Position numbers and translations under genes: made by a program. A stretch of 64,000 nt of DNA from the NCBI RefSeq assembly GCF_003945595.2, contig NW_024104096.1:1297501-1361500 (forward strand). The letters are read 5' to 3'. Shown here piece by piece: positions 13,374 to 28,300 of this stretch; position 1 is the stretch's first letter, and the number at the start of each line of letters is the position of its first letter. Source of the DNA: Pipra filicauda. Its lineage: Eukaryota; Chordata; Aves; Passeriformes; Pipridae. The notes beneath the pieces were generated by a model, which was not told where the DNA came from, did no database searches, and worked only from the letters and a program-made list of their open reading frames with translations.

Positions 13374-16300
13374 CTGAAATAAAAAGATATTTTGAAAACC
13401 TGCACAGTTCAGTGACATACCATTGCAAATGTTCTTCTTAAAAATTTCCAGTCAAAGAAGATTTGTTTTCAAATATATGGCATTTTCTTTTGAAGATTAC
13501 CTAATCAGGACAATTCCAAACGAATATCTCAAACTTTTCTGTCACAATGCACTATTACAGAGGTTAATATTACTTAAAGAGATTACACACTGACTCTATA
13601 AGAGCTTTTATTTGCTGGGAAGTCTGACAAATATTCTTAAAAAAACCCCAAAAACAAAATACATCTTATTTCAAGAACAAAGAAAATGCAGATATGTATC
13701 TGCTTTCCTCCCTTCTCTGTATATATACTATACATGGCACAAGGAATAATAAAGATAACTATTCCATAACCAGACTGTGAAAAACACCACTTGCCAAAAG
13801 TGAAGTGAAATAAAACCTATTTTTGTATTTCCCTGTGGAAAGTTTTATAATATGTTTATCTCAAGCCTTCAAAATGAGACACCAAGAAGCCTTTAGTCTG
13901 CATGAATGTTTGTAATATCACTGTTTCTTCCATATGGAAGAGAGGGGCATAAATACATAGGAATTGTAAACAGGGGCTGAAGTGACAGTCAGATGACCTG
14001 GGATACCATCTGACCAAATTCCCCTTGCAAGGCTGCGACCAGAGAGATTATTCAGAGAGGAAGAGATCATCTCCTCTCTTTGTCACTCCCCTTCCACTCA
14101 ACTTCTATGGAGAGTTAGTCTTTCTCTCCTTATTAAAATAAGAAATGAAGAATTTCTCTCAAAATTAGTAAACAAAAGTTTATATGAAAAAGTTTATAAT
14201 ATAAACCTTAGTCTTCCCTTGCAGAGATTGTTCTTAGAAGATGCTGGCTAAGATTAGTGCTAAAGTTTGCTTAGTACAGTACCAGATACAAGTTTCAGCC
14301 TTGTCTTGAACTGAGATTAGTTTCAGTCATATGGACAAAGTCTTTCACCCACATGGTTACCAAGACAGGCAACCTTAAAAAACCCCTTCCCTTAATCAAA
14401 TGCCACTCTTAAAATTCTAGGTCAATTCATGTTCCTTTTTACCTTCCCTCCTTCGCCCACAACACTTCATATTCCCAAATTATAATAATTTATGAAACAA
14501 ACAATACTGAATCTTACCAAGATTGTCCTTTGTAAATTTGAGTTAACACTGCTGAACATCAGCTTGCCAACTATCGTGGCAATAGTAGGGAAAACTAGAG
14601 CTCCACAGAGAATACGTGTAGCAGAGACATGGTCTGCCAAAGGGTTCGCCTCTGCTGGAATTCGAGGAACAGGACATCCAATGCCTAAGGGGATAAAAGT
14701 GGGGAAAGAAAGATTACATAGCCACTGCCTCAAAAAGAACACAGCACAGTAGTGCCCACCCTCCACTCCATTACAAATCTATAGCCCAATCCCTCTTCTC
14801 AGTGAATATTCTGTTTCCATTAAATGACTGTATTAATTTTTACTTTCAAGTAAGACATATGATTTTTAGCAGCTTGTTTTGTTACTAAGGCCTTAACTGA
14901 AACCATGCTCCTGCTCCTCTTGGCCCACCTTTCTCCCTAGGTACTATACAAACACAATCTAAACAGAATGAACATGAAAGAGAAGGATGGTGTTAATCAC
15001 CTCTGCTTAAGAATGGCAAACACTACTTGCCTATCCCCATCTCCTAAAGGCAGAAATTCAATCTTGGTATTTTCTTTCAAATTTATCACATTACCTGGAA
15101 ATATGCTGTTCAAAATTTGTAGCTTATTAGAGTATTTGCGCCACAGTCTGAGCACATAGTCCTCCCAGCGGATCATCTTGCCCAATATCAGCATGACTGG
15201 GATGGTGGGAAGGCCAATCAGAAGAAATAAAGGATCAGCTCTCTCCATCACATCAAGACCTTCTTTGTGACCCACAACCTGGAAAATACACATATGGTTG
15301 GCAAACATAACAGAGGCCACAACTGAACAAAATATAACTTAAAGAGTCAGGTTTGTTTGGAGCTGCCCACACCTTTTAAGAAAAAAGGAATATGGTTTTA
15401 CCTAATTTACTCTGTTTTCTCTTTGCATCCTTGGTTGCTTATGAAGTGTAATGCAGGTGAGCTACCAGCTCTAGCTTGCAAATCATTAATCTTGCAGAGA
15501 GCTGTAACACAATTCCTTCCCATCCCAAGAGAAGTTTCACGTGTTTCTGTGTATGTAAAACCCCTAAATGTCTCAAGCATTAATATAGCAGGCTTTCCAA
15601 AATGCATCAAAGCATTTACAGTTTGACAAAAATTAATTCTACACTCAGAAATTGATTAGATACTACTGTTCAAAGGATAAATTGATAGCAAGTATCTCAC
15701 GATGTTTTAATCAAAATTTTATGTTATGATCTCTGTGCAACAGAGATCACAGTATTAAACTATTGCTTCTCTAGGCAGTGCAGGAAGATGTACATTATTT
15801 TCAACTGTAGTGGAAATAGCATATCTTCACGTGTACTTTATTTTCAAATGTGGTTAATGCTATGATTTTAAAGGACAATCCTTACTGCTGTGTCTAAACC
15901 TTTCCACTGGCACATAAAAATATTAATCAGCCTTTGCAGTTTATAAAATGTACAGATTAAAACTATAAAAAACCAGTGCCTTATGTTTCCTAAAAAGTAC
16001 ATAGTTTTAATTTTGAATAAATCTAATGGGGCTGAGGACATAAAAAACATGCAAGTGGTAGATATCCTCTAGAGTCGTCTCAATTTAAGAATTACTAAAT
16101 GGTAACAAAGTCCTTGAAGTCCTTCTGGGAAGAACAGGCTCTTTCATGACTCTCTCCATAAGAATCCAGGAAGACTAGAAACATTAAAATAACTATTATG
16201 TTTGTCAGGCAGCAAATTTCCTGATGCACTTTCACTGACTTTTTGTTTTTCCACAAATACAACAAGCTATCAAGTCTTCACTTGCACAAAACTTAGAATG

Positions 16301-19300
16301 AGGTGATAAGAACACGCAACAATAACAAAATTTAAAAAAAAGAAAACAACAAAACTTGTACTTCTGGAGTAGGTAGGGCACAGGGAAGAAACCAGGGTAA
16401 TGTACCCCAGTACCTTCAAACTGTATTTTTTTAGACACGCTTTGAAAACCATTCCATTTTATGCTTCTAGAACAGGAAGTTATGTTATCTACCACAGCCT
16501 CTAAAAATAGGCATAACCAATACTGTTGCTGCCAAAAGATTATCCCTGAAAAAAATATTCAGCATCTGTCTTCCAGCTTCTTCCATATCTTCCACCCAAA
16601 CCATGAAGTCTGACACTATCCTTTTTCTCCTTAGACTCCTTGTCCATCTAAAAAAGCCTCAGTATCTTGTCTCTTCTGCTTTAGATTACTATATTTCTCT
16701 GCTTTCAGTAACCCTATATGATTTGTTACTGACTTAGCTACTACTAGAGTCACAATGTCAATTCTGTATTTAATTTTCTTAACCTTTAAAAATAGCTTTT
16801 GTGCTTCTCCCCAGCCATTCAGCTGAAGGAGTCTGAAATGCATCAGGAGACAAGTTGTATTAAACCCAGCAAAGCTGGGGTGGCAAAAGGGGTGAGACAG
16901 TTTCCCTCTATTACCACCTTAATAAATTGTCTTGCCAAGGGTGTCACCCATGCAATCAAAACATTAAATGAGGTAAACAGCTAATTCTTCATATCTGGAT
17001 TTGACCAGCTGCCTAAACTAATGTTTAGACAGATCCTCATTTCAAAAGCAAAACAACTACAGAAAGAAGCATTTATCTTTCCACTTTATTATGTAATTCT
17101 AGGGCAGCTAAAAAAGGTCATATATTTTCCTACAGAAAAGGTCTCAATGAGCAAGGAGAAGAGGACTAGTGCATTTCAAAAGTCTGGTTGTAGTATTACA
17201 GATGGTTGTAATGTTCCTGTAGGAGCCACAAGAGCAAAATATCCAATGAGAAAATTCCTAAGGGTACCATTCTGTAATACAGAGACTCATCCACTGGAAT
17301 GGAGGTGATATTCAAAGTCATTAAACATCTCTTATGCACCTGCTTGACCCTGGCCACACTGGTACCAGGGGGACTGCAACAACTCATTTGGGCTTCACTT
17401 CATTTCTGCTACAAGATCACATACAAACTGAACCAAAACAGCACATGATCTTGAGATGGAGCCATCTGCAGAACTGCAGGGCAGTACCACACAGTTCAGG
17501 AACGATTAGTGTCAGATGACTTACGTGGAGAAGGACCAGGTTGTACATTTAAAATGAGAACTGTGTGGAGGAATACTTGCTGGCATACAACTGAATCTGC
17601 ATCTGAAATATTTTTATGCTTTCAGGCAAGGCAGGTTAAGGACTTGATATAGGAATCAACAACTACAACAGTAACAAAGATCCTTCTAGTTGTACAATCT
17701 ATGAAAACTCTTGTCTTGTGGCTGAACTAGGACAGCTGTGAACAAGCCTTTCTGTAGTTAATAGTCTACTACCTATCAACATTATTTTTATATTTAAATA
17801 GCAAGTTCACAAGAACAGAAGTAGGAAAAGTATTTTTTCCCCTTTCAACTAATCATACAGTCTGAAGTAATTAAAAGAGCATATTATTAATTTGCAGTGC
17901 TTTGCATTTCTTGTTTATGAATGAATTGCATCATTCAGAGGATGCATTTTCCTTTATACAATTTAAAAAAAAATCACATTACACAAAAAAAAAAATTTCA
18001 CCATGTTTCAACCCTTTGAATGTTACTGGCAAAGTTTTTCTCCAGCTAAGAGAAAAATATTAATCTCATGTCCTTTGTGAAGAATTACCCATTAGTAGTA
18101 TCTAGGCAGTAATGGTACTTTTTCTATGAGAACAGACTTGGGTTCACCAGCCTGCCATACAACAGGCAGCCAGCTAGAGCAGTAGTGAATTTTGTTAGTT
18201 GCAGACTGAACCATGTTTGAACAGGCAGACTTGGCTTTATACCAAGCCAAGTCTGTGTGACCAGTTAAAAGTGAAAAGGTTTCTATGCGCCCATCTGGAA
18301 TTCACTTGTTAACTACAATGAAAGCAGCTGAAATATGTTTTAAGCCAAGGAAAAAAAGGAATCCTAATAGACTTTTTCTTTAGAAGACTTGCTTTCAAAG
18401 CTGGTAAGGAGAGGGAACACGTGTGTACCTGCATCACCGTCACAGCTCCGTACGTAACAGCTGTCCAGTATATAGAGCCCACCATTATTCCAGCTGCAGC
18501 AAAGGGACATGCCTTTGAGATCAGTCGATCTGCAAGATCCAAAACGTAAACAACTGGACCTATGATAAAGGAAAAGTAAGGTTTCAAGATAGATATAAAT
18601 ACACATAAAAGCATCCTGAAGAAAGGTCTCGATGTCTATCACTGATAAGAAAGAAAAAACTGGGCAAAATACAAGTCCGAGATACCACATGTGCTGTTTA
18701 AAAGAGGACATATAATTAAAAAGCTATTAAGCCTAACTTGTAACTAAATACTATTTAATGTACTGCAACATCTTTCCAAGAGATTGATACACTGGTTAGA
18801 GCACTAATTTACCCACTAAAGTTGACAAGCTTCCTTTGTATTGAATCAGAATAGTTCTGTTGTGGAAAGCACTTTAGGCTTAGTGGTTTTTTTATTTGTT
18901 AGACACTTAAATTTCAAAAGGAAAAAATACCAATAAGGAGTAATGTACTTCATGTACTTATCTTTGACAGCTTCACCTGAAAATTCTGTCATTAAACTAT
19001 CCTGCTATCCAGTAAGTAGCAGCACAGTCAGGAGGAAAGACTCCTTCCACTGCTAGAGACTGCATTCAGTATTTTTAGAGGACCACCTCTCAACCTGAAT
19101 AGGAGTATTTTTCTCTCCAGTGTTTAGTGCCTTTGACAACAATGCATGAATAGTTTCATTGTTCTGTCTATGGAAAACTGCACTTTCCAGACTTAGAGAG
19201 AACAAGACATTACCCTGACCACCTCTGGTGAGGTGAACAAGGGCAATGCTTGCATGTTTTCTTTGAGGGTCTGCAACAGCACCAGTCAAGCAAAAGCCAG

Positions 19301-22300
19301 AACACTGAGATGTATGTATGGAAGTGAAAAACATCATCACCATGATCAGATTCCACATTACTTCTGTATTTGTCAACAAATTCTACATACAGACTGTCCT
19401 CCCCCAGCTCAAATGCAGAACAGTTCCTGTTAGCTTCCTCCTACTTTTTCCTACCAAATTCAGTTATGCTCAAAAGTTATGCTCAAAACCAGCCTACAGG
19501 CATTCTTCAAGTAACTAATCCTCTGTGTCTCTCATCGAGGTTTACCCACTCTAGCCTGTAATTCTTTCACTAATCTCCTTTTTTTTGGAGGGTGGGGAAA
19601 AAATGATCTCTTGAGCAGTGGCATGAAATGACTTTCTGAAGTCTGGATAGACTAGATGTACAGAACTTCTGCTAGATGAACTGCCAGGCTAGTTAGCATG
19701 TTCTGGATTGTACACTGGTCCTGAGTTCATTGCCATTTTCCTCCTGACCTTCAACAAATCAAAACTTGTTCTGACCTTGCACAGAATTAAGATTAGGTGC
19801 CATAGGTTTTTTCCGGTTTTTTACCTTTCCAAAGGTAAAAGGTATTGTATTTGGCATTCTCCAAAAATCCCTTGCAGTTCAATTCTCACCTCGAATATTC
19901 ATAGTACATCACAATTTTATTTTCTCAGTTTTTAGGGTGGTGATAATTTAACACCCCGTTCCCCAAAGTTTGTGTCTGAACTATCATATTTACACTAAAT
20001 GAATTAAAAGCTGTGCATTTAAACATTCAAACAAGATTTGAAATTCACATCAGATATTTGCAGAAAATGTGTTTCCATGAGCCACAGTGACAAAATTGTG
20101 ACTCCTGTTTCATGACTTCGTTGGTTCCTCTTTTTAAAAGCACAGCTCTAGTGTGAATGATTTCAAAACAACCAGTTCTACTCAGTTCAAGTCAGTCAGT
20201 GAAAAAAAGCAACAGGAACATCTAATTGAATTCATCTGTTGTCATGTTTTATCAGCATTGGTATTCTCGTAAAGCACTCTCAAATACATCTCTTTTGTGA
20301 TGGGTTTTTTCCTTTTTTTTTTTAAACAGGGTAGGATTTTACACACTGTTTGTAGAGAGACCTTGTAGAAGGACTAACTTTTTTTCCCTGTACATGTGTA
20401 TGTGTGTGAATATCATACTGAAGAGCTGCGATTTAAACACATCTATCTTATATGCAGTTTTAACACAAGTCATTGTAAATACTGCAGTTATGCACAGACT
20501 AGTGGGCAGTCCTAACAACTTGGGCAGAATACTGCTTAATGTACTCTCTACTTGAGCTCTGCTGGAGCCTTGAGTTCTTAATTTACTACTCACGTACTTC
20601 AAATTGTTTCCCTTTGTGTGCGTTTTCCAGTACAGTGTGCATTCTTTAGTAAAAAGCTCTCATTTTAAGGGCAGGAAGCATGTTCCTATGTGGCTTGTAA
20701 GACACTGAACACCTCACCAGTATCCTGCTTCAAATACACCAACTGATGTCAATTAGTCCACAAACAGTGTAACTATAGAGTTAAATTTGTTGTCGAGTTG
20801 AGCATCATATTGTTGATTAAGTACCAAAATTAAAAGGCTTGTGAAGAAGGAACATTGTTTAAAATACAAAGAACTGGAACAAGCAGTTCAGCTCTTAACA
20901 GTTGTGTTTAACTTTCCAGGACAGACTTAAGAAAGCGCTGGGATGTCTATCAATGTGCTTGAAGTAGCAACAAGGTCGTAACTGCAAGTACTAAATGCAC
21001 AAAAATTGACACATCTTGACTGTTTCCCACAGTCACTGAAAAAGTTGTTTAGTTGCATAATTTTGAAAACTTATATCTGTTTGAAGACAAGAGACTCAAA
21101 AAGCAGTGAAGCTTCCCTTATAACACTTCAAGTTATAATACTGATACTAATCATTAAGAGAAGCTAGTTACAGAATTGGCTATAGAACACTAGGAAAAAA
21201 ATTATTGAAACAATCTTTCAACTAGTCCCTTAGGAAGGCAGTAGTGAGAAAGGAGGACAAATCTGTTTCTTTTAAGATGGTATTAAGGAAAAAGCAGGAA
21301 AATAAATATCACTGATATACAAATTAAAGAAGGAAATAAAAATGAAAATATTTTTCATTTTGCAAAATTTGTCATGCTTTAACAGAATTTTTTCTGCCAA
21401 GTCTGTTTTCTGTTCATTAAACTGAAATAATTATCTAAGAGATACTACAGTTACTTTCAAAGTGGCAATAACATTTTTCTATTTAGTAAAAGTTCTCAGA
21501 AGAGAGGAAAACAGCTAGCAAGAACATAATTACTACCAATCACCAAAACTGATAGGCACTATCAAATTTGAAATGGAATTATAATGTAAAGATATGCCAT
21601 GGGAGGGGTTGTTGAGAATTGGTAAATATATAAAAAGATACCCACTGTTACTTATAAAGATATTAATGGATGTCTCCTCAAACTGATATTACTTCCAAAC
21701 TATAAACATAAATTAAAAGTTGTGTTAAGGAGTGCCCTTTCACAGAAATTTGTTTTTAGAAAGAAGTTTCCAGCAGCACATTAGAGAAGTCTTAATGTAG
21801 ATAAGTTTTTGAACTGTAATGCCTCAGGGAAACTTCACTTGTTACTTCTTCCCTGCTCAAGTAATTTTAGATTCTTGTACGCTATGACCAGTACTGACTT
21901 CAAAGTTACCTGCTGCAGGAGAAAGAAACAAGACTGCTTGAAAACATCCTACTGTCCAACTCTGCCTGCTGGGACCTTGCCTGACTTACAGTTGAATTGT
22001 GAGAGAACAGCTCTGGGTTATTAGAAAGACCTACAAAAAGGCAAGACTGTCTCACTTGTTTAAGGCTCTTCAAGCTCATGATTGATGTTGCATGGACCCA
22101 GATTCATCTCCCTGCTCTACTACTGATGTCTTCTGTACACTCAGACAAGTCTGAATTTTATGCTCGTATCTCTTAAAATAGAAAAAGATGGTATTGTGAA
22201 GGAAAATACATCAGATACATTAAAAGGTTCTTGCATACCTGCATGCAAGAGCTGAAAAATCTCATGCAAGAATTTTAGGTCACCTTCAGAAAGCAGAAAT

Positions 22301-25300
22301 GTTAGAATTTAGTAATTTTAGCTTTCAAATACAGTATGCCACAAATTGCAAGAAGAGATTAAAATGCCTGTTGTTGTTTATGTGCATGTATCCTGTCCAA
22401 ACTACAGTTGCTTCCCCTTTTTCCCAATGCCAAAATAAAATGCAAATGCAGCTCACATTACTATTTCATCATTCAAGATACAAATAAGAATTTTAAACAG
22501 CTTCAAGTTTTGTGGTACATTCTCTGTCCAGATATTACACTAGTTTTCTTCCCAAAGCCAATGCTAAATTTTATCACTTGATGCTTTCTTTATGATGGAG
22601 ATTTCCCTTATCTTTATAGCACAGCTGAATTGTGGTCAATACACAAATAACTTGGTAGTAAGCTTCATGCTGGTTTATGTTTTCTTGAATATCAACAATA
22701 CACTAGTCAGTATTTTCTTTCCCAATACTCAGTGTTCTAGCATGGAAATAAACGTTATCACTCATAAAATTCCCTTGACACCCTAATTTTGTCAGCCCTT
22801 GTACCAATAGGAAAGAGGTTCTGTCCCAAAGAACTGACTTATTTTCAGCTGCTTCATTACAAAAAAAAGGTCCTTTAAAAGATCTTTAAAATCCTCTAAA
22901 TGCCTGCACTCACTTGCTACATCAGCATTTCTTTAACAAGCAGTTTTACTTTTAAACAAAATTTAAGTTCCCATGGCAACATTTCATTTTCTTGCTTTAC
23001 TTAATATATCCCACAGAACACATGGGCAAATAAGGGCTGGACTAACAGCAACCACTGCTAATTTAATAACATGCAACACACCATGCAGTGTCCTACCTGG
23101 CTACTCAAGTAAGTAGACTCTGGAAGACCACATCCAACCTTTTTCTTTCACCTTGACAAAGAGAGCTAAAGCAGTGCCCAGCAACCACAGATATTCTGCC
23201 TCTATTTCAGGGCAGTGTTGACTCAGAAATACCTCCCAAACAAAGTGTAAGTTATGTTTTTTGGGTAATACCACACGCTGCTTAGTAAGGTTCTTTCCTC
23301 TTAATTTCTTTTGATAAGTTTCTCTGCAAGCTGAGTCAAAAAAGGGATGTGTTTATGTGCTGTGTGGCAACTGCTGAAAGAATTCACCCTCTGCTCAACT
23401 TGAAAAATAATCCCATTAGCCATGAAATAATTACAGGTCAATCACAAGATTTATCAATTTACCTAAGTGGAACACATCCAAAATTTTTAGAAGGTATTTA
23501 ACTAAGCCACCAAATAAGATGTGAGCAGAATATAAAGTTATTTCTTTCTGTCTGGAAAAAGGAATAGACAAGTTTTCAACAGAACTGATGCTCCGAGCAC
23601 AAGAAAGGAAAAAAAAAAAGAAAGCAAGAACAAATAAAGAAACAAGAATTTCAGTGATACGTATCTTACCTAGCTTTGGAAATACTATTAAATATTCTGC
23701 ATTGCACTGAGGACAAGCAACTCTAGCAGTACTGTTTCCTCTTTGCTTCTCATCCACCCAGCGCTGCAGACACGTCTGGTGAACCCATTTCGTGGAGCCC
23801 CTGCACCTGCAGGGTCTCACCCACTCCGCTGTCCGATCGTCCTCGTCGGTAGCAAAACAAACCCAGCAGCTCCTGAAATTATAGGAAGGAGAAAAAAAAA
23901 GATATTTTTTGCTACTTTTACATACTCAAACATTCACATGTGAAAGCAGGTAGCTTTAGAAAATGCGCAAGTAGAGGAGAGGATGCTTGTTACCTCATTC
24001 TAAATCACCAAAAATGTGAGTATTTTGTACCACAGTTTTCCTATAAAAAAACAACATAATAAACGGAATATTTTGGATAGCAAAATAACTGCTTTTAATA
24101 CAACCTGAATTATTAATTTAACTTTTAGCTAATATATGATTAAAAACCATCGAGACTGTAGTCCAACCTTTGAATAATTCAACATACGAAAAATCCATAT
24201 ATTTTTTAGCGTATTCCCATCTCCTTCTACAGCAGACATTTTGGTGAGTTTTTTTACTTTTAAAAATATAACATCAATACCGTAGTCTGTGACTTGGAAA
24301 ACTAACTCCAATCCACCTAAATTATAAAACAAAACAAATGACGCAATGTGTCACAAAACAAACTGTAAGTAATTATATTAAATTCATTTCCTCTCTTTGA
24401 AAAGAAAAAGTACTTTGTCGAAACAAATCGATTTTGTATAATATAGATCAGGTTGCAAAGTAATTCAAGAATACTATTGTACCACTAAAGAAGGAAATTT
24501 CTGCACTGAAGAATTATGTGGACGTGTAAAATTCAAACATAATAATTCTCTAAGGAGAAAACACAAGACTGACAGGCTATATGACCTGACCTGAAGTGAG
24601 CACATAACCTAGTACCTCCCAGATATCTGATCTGATGATTAGGCCTGACCCTTGGACACCTTACAACTTGCAAGAGAAAGTAAAATATCGATCTAAACTA
24701 GGAAAATATCAGACATGTTGACCCAATAGTTTTCATTGTGAAATAATTTACTAATTCCCATACTGAAGAAATTGAAGTTTACATAATAAACCAGAATCTA
24801 TCAAAATAAGGATCTTACTACAAAGATAAGTGTATATATATAAATACAGATATCTGTTTCGATATTTTAAAAAAATATTTTACACAAGCCACTGCAATCA
24901 TAGTTAAACCTTTAAAAAACAGCACAGCAACATCATCCCTATAATTTAACTATCAAGACACAATCAAATCAGACATTGTGCACTATGTGAAGTTTTCCAT
25001 CACTATTTTGATGGAGTTTTGTTCCCTTAAAAACTTCAGTAACAATATTAAGATGAAGAGCTAAGAGGCTTCTTATGTGTAACCAGTAGCAGACAGTAAC
25101 TGAGACAGGAAGAAGCTGAGAAATGCTCTGGCATTAGTAAACAAAACATCTTTACTATTTGAGAATTGTGACAGTGGTTTCTATGCCAAGATGTTATAGT
25201 GGTTCATAATGCTTTTCCTCTCGCCCACCCAGCATTCCTTGTCAGTAAAAAAACCTTCTTGCTAGCCTTTTAAACTCCTCCATCTCATTTTATCTTGTTT

Positions 25301-28300
25301 CAGCTCCTTAATCGCTAATCCACCTTTATTCCTTCTCCCCCTCGTACTTTTTTGTTTCAGTCTGCCTATTCTGTATCCCATCTCTAACCTATGTTAGCAT
25401 CTGGGAGGAGAAATTACAGTTTAGAAGTCCCCTCCAACTCTAATAATTTTGCCAGATTGTCATAACCTCTCTTGTTGAAACCAGTCCTAAATAGTTGTCA
25501 GAAATTCACAAATTTATACTCGAGCATATACGTAGTGGAGGCCTTTCTGCTGCACCCATTCAAAAAAAAGAAACAATGCTTGTAAGTAACTAAGCTCACC
25601 AAAAAACATTTAGAAGGGAATTATACACACAGCAAGGGCCACTACAGCCACTTTCAAAGCAACAAAACCCGAGTAATTCCTTTGAAAGGTCAGTTTTAAA
25701 CAGGTTGTGGGTTTTGTTTTTGTTTTCAACTCTATGAGGAAAAAGAGGGGGGACTCTACCGTGGGAAATTTAATGTTGTCCGGCTCCAACTTGAAGAAAT
25801 GAAAAATATTGTCTAACACCTTCCTCACTATTTTGGGTAGCATTTTATTTGTAAACTGAAAATGTTTCTTTACAAATGTTTCTTTACAAAACCATGTTTT
25901 GTTTGTAAAGGTAACTGTGCCTGTAAAATATGTGCAAGACATTCTTTTAAAGCACTCAATCTTTTTTTGATCTATAGTGGTGGAAGTATGTTGAAACTAC
26001 GTTGTGTGTACGAGCAGAAGGCAGTCTGTAGCAACTTATTACTGACATACTTGTAAAAGGGAATACAATTTGGGATTCAGATTCCAGGGAAGACTGCAGA
26101 AAAAGCAATGTAAAATTGAACAATATGTAAAATGAACCTGTCATGTCCACATGTCCAGTTGTAAGCACAGAATACATTACAGCAGGTACAGATGTAAAGT
26201 CAAACTGTGGTGCTCTAAAACTAGAACTGCCTCAGTTTGCATCCAAGACCCTTCAGCCAAAGAACTGACACCTTGAATCAGAGCTGTAGTTTCTTCCACT
26301 TGTCTTAATGGGAAGGTAAAATCAAAGACTGATTTGGCTTCTTCCTGTCCTTTCCTTCCCCACATTGGTTTAAATCAAAAGTGTCATGTTATGGACTCCT
26401 GTAGCACCACCCCTCTTTTCACCTTCGTGCTCCCAATATGCACCTACTGCAGTCCCAAATGAAAGGACACATCAACCTTCCTAAGCAGGAGGAGGAAAGA
26501 CAGCCAAGCCACAAGTTAGGAAGAATCTAGATGAAATGTTTATTCATTTTTACTTACATCAAGAACCCTCAAATTTACTTTAAGAACAAATAAGACAATA
26601 CAACACTACTGATAATTGTTCCTATTCAGCAGAGGTTTTTCTGCATTAAAGGTAAATCTCCACTCATTCATTCCACGTCCCATTTAGGTCTACAACTGCT
26701 TTAATTTTGTAACTCAGATTTTTATTTATAAACTAAAGGCTTCACAACAGAGCTAGTTAGGTCTGAGGATGCCAGCACAAAATGCAAGTCTAGAGTTTAT
26801 TCCAATAATGACAGATTTAAGCATGAACATAATCTTGCTACACTGCAATTTTAACTAGTGAACTTGTCCATGAATATTCTGTGGATTAAATTCTGTTCTC
26901 AAGTTTTCTGTCAAGGTTATTAAGTCAAGAAAAACATACATCTTTTCTTTAATTGCTTCATCCAATTTCTTGCAGCCAATTATATCTGAAAATCTGAAAG
27001 ACCTATGAAAAGAATAACAAAATCCTTTACAGACTTGAACTTTTAGCAAGTCATGAATAATGAACAGTAAATTCCCTGTACTCTGTCATTAGCTTTATCT
27101 CTTGCCATTGACAGCAGCTGTAGCAGAAAGGGCTAAATAAAACCATTTCAAAACAAGTGTCTTGGCTCTTGCCAGATTTTCCATTTTCTTGTACTGAATA
27201 AAATATGACCTTGATTCTTACCACTGAATCAGGTTGCTACTCAGATAACCTGAAATAGAAAGGGCTGAAAAGGTGGAACAAAGCATTGTTTCTGATAGAA
27301 ACTCAAGCCTTTTTCCTTGATGACTTTCTACAGAGCCAAATCAATAACACTAATATATTTTTCCACGCTTCCTTGGCTCAAAAAAAAAAGCCCCCCCCCC
27401 AACAAAGCAAAAAAAAACAACAAAAAAACCTCCCACAAAAACAAACAAACAAAAACCAAACCAAACCACCAGAACAAACCCCAAACATAAGCAAAACCCA
27501 GGCCAATATCACCATTTCAGCTTTGAATATAAGGTTACAAATGCCTTTTAAATTCCACTGCCCAGCAGCTAAAGCTCTCCGGTCTCAAAAATTCTATTCT
27601 GACTCCAAGAATAATGCATTTATTGCATCTGGTTTTTTCTCTAGCAAAGATACACCCTTTTCGGGACACTGCATATGTTAAGAGCAAAGCAGATGGAGAG
27701 AAACTTGTACTGAAGACTAGGTATCCTATACTCCAAATGTTATATGACTAATCTAAAAAGCCAAAGCCTACCTACAAACCACAAGTTTCTTACCAGGTAA
27801 GGAGGCCACTGTCTCTGGTACCTGATTGGAGCTACAGCTCCCACACATCAGTCCTCCAGTTGCAACAGTCATACCTAGAGGCAGACTGCTTTCCTTTTTA
27901 TTAAGCTATACTCCTCCTAAAGGTTACTTTTTTCCAAAACCAGTCTTGGGATGGAAGACAGGACCTCATTCACATAACTTAAATCAAATCTGCCTCAATT
28001 TGTGAGAGCTGAATTCATCATAAAACAGCTTTGTTTTCAAGCAGGCATGACTGTGTAAAGCAATACAAAAAAGTAATTTAAAAGCAGTATACTGATTCCA
28101 TATACACACTAGTAAAAGATTTGTAGAAATTTCTAAAGCCCCACAAGCCCAGCAGATATCCTTGTGTCCACAACATTTAATGGAAGATGATTTGTGAGAC
28201 TAGCACAGCACAGTTGCCTTATAGGCTGGTTTCAAATATTCACTACTGCAAGTGAGAATGCAAAATGTTTTGTAACTTTTCCCCTGATGTTCAATGGCAC

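Noticed and set aside
27286..27681. 131-codon frame rich in K, Q, P and T
   Set aside because: Produced by the A/C low-complexity tract in MARCHF5 intron 1.
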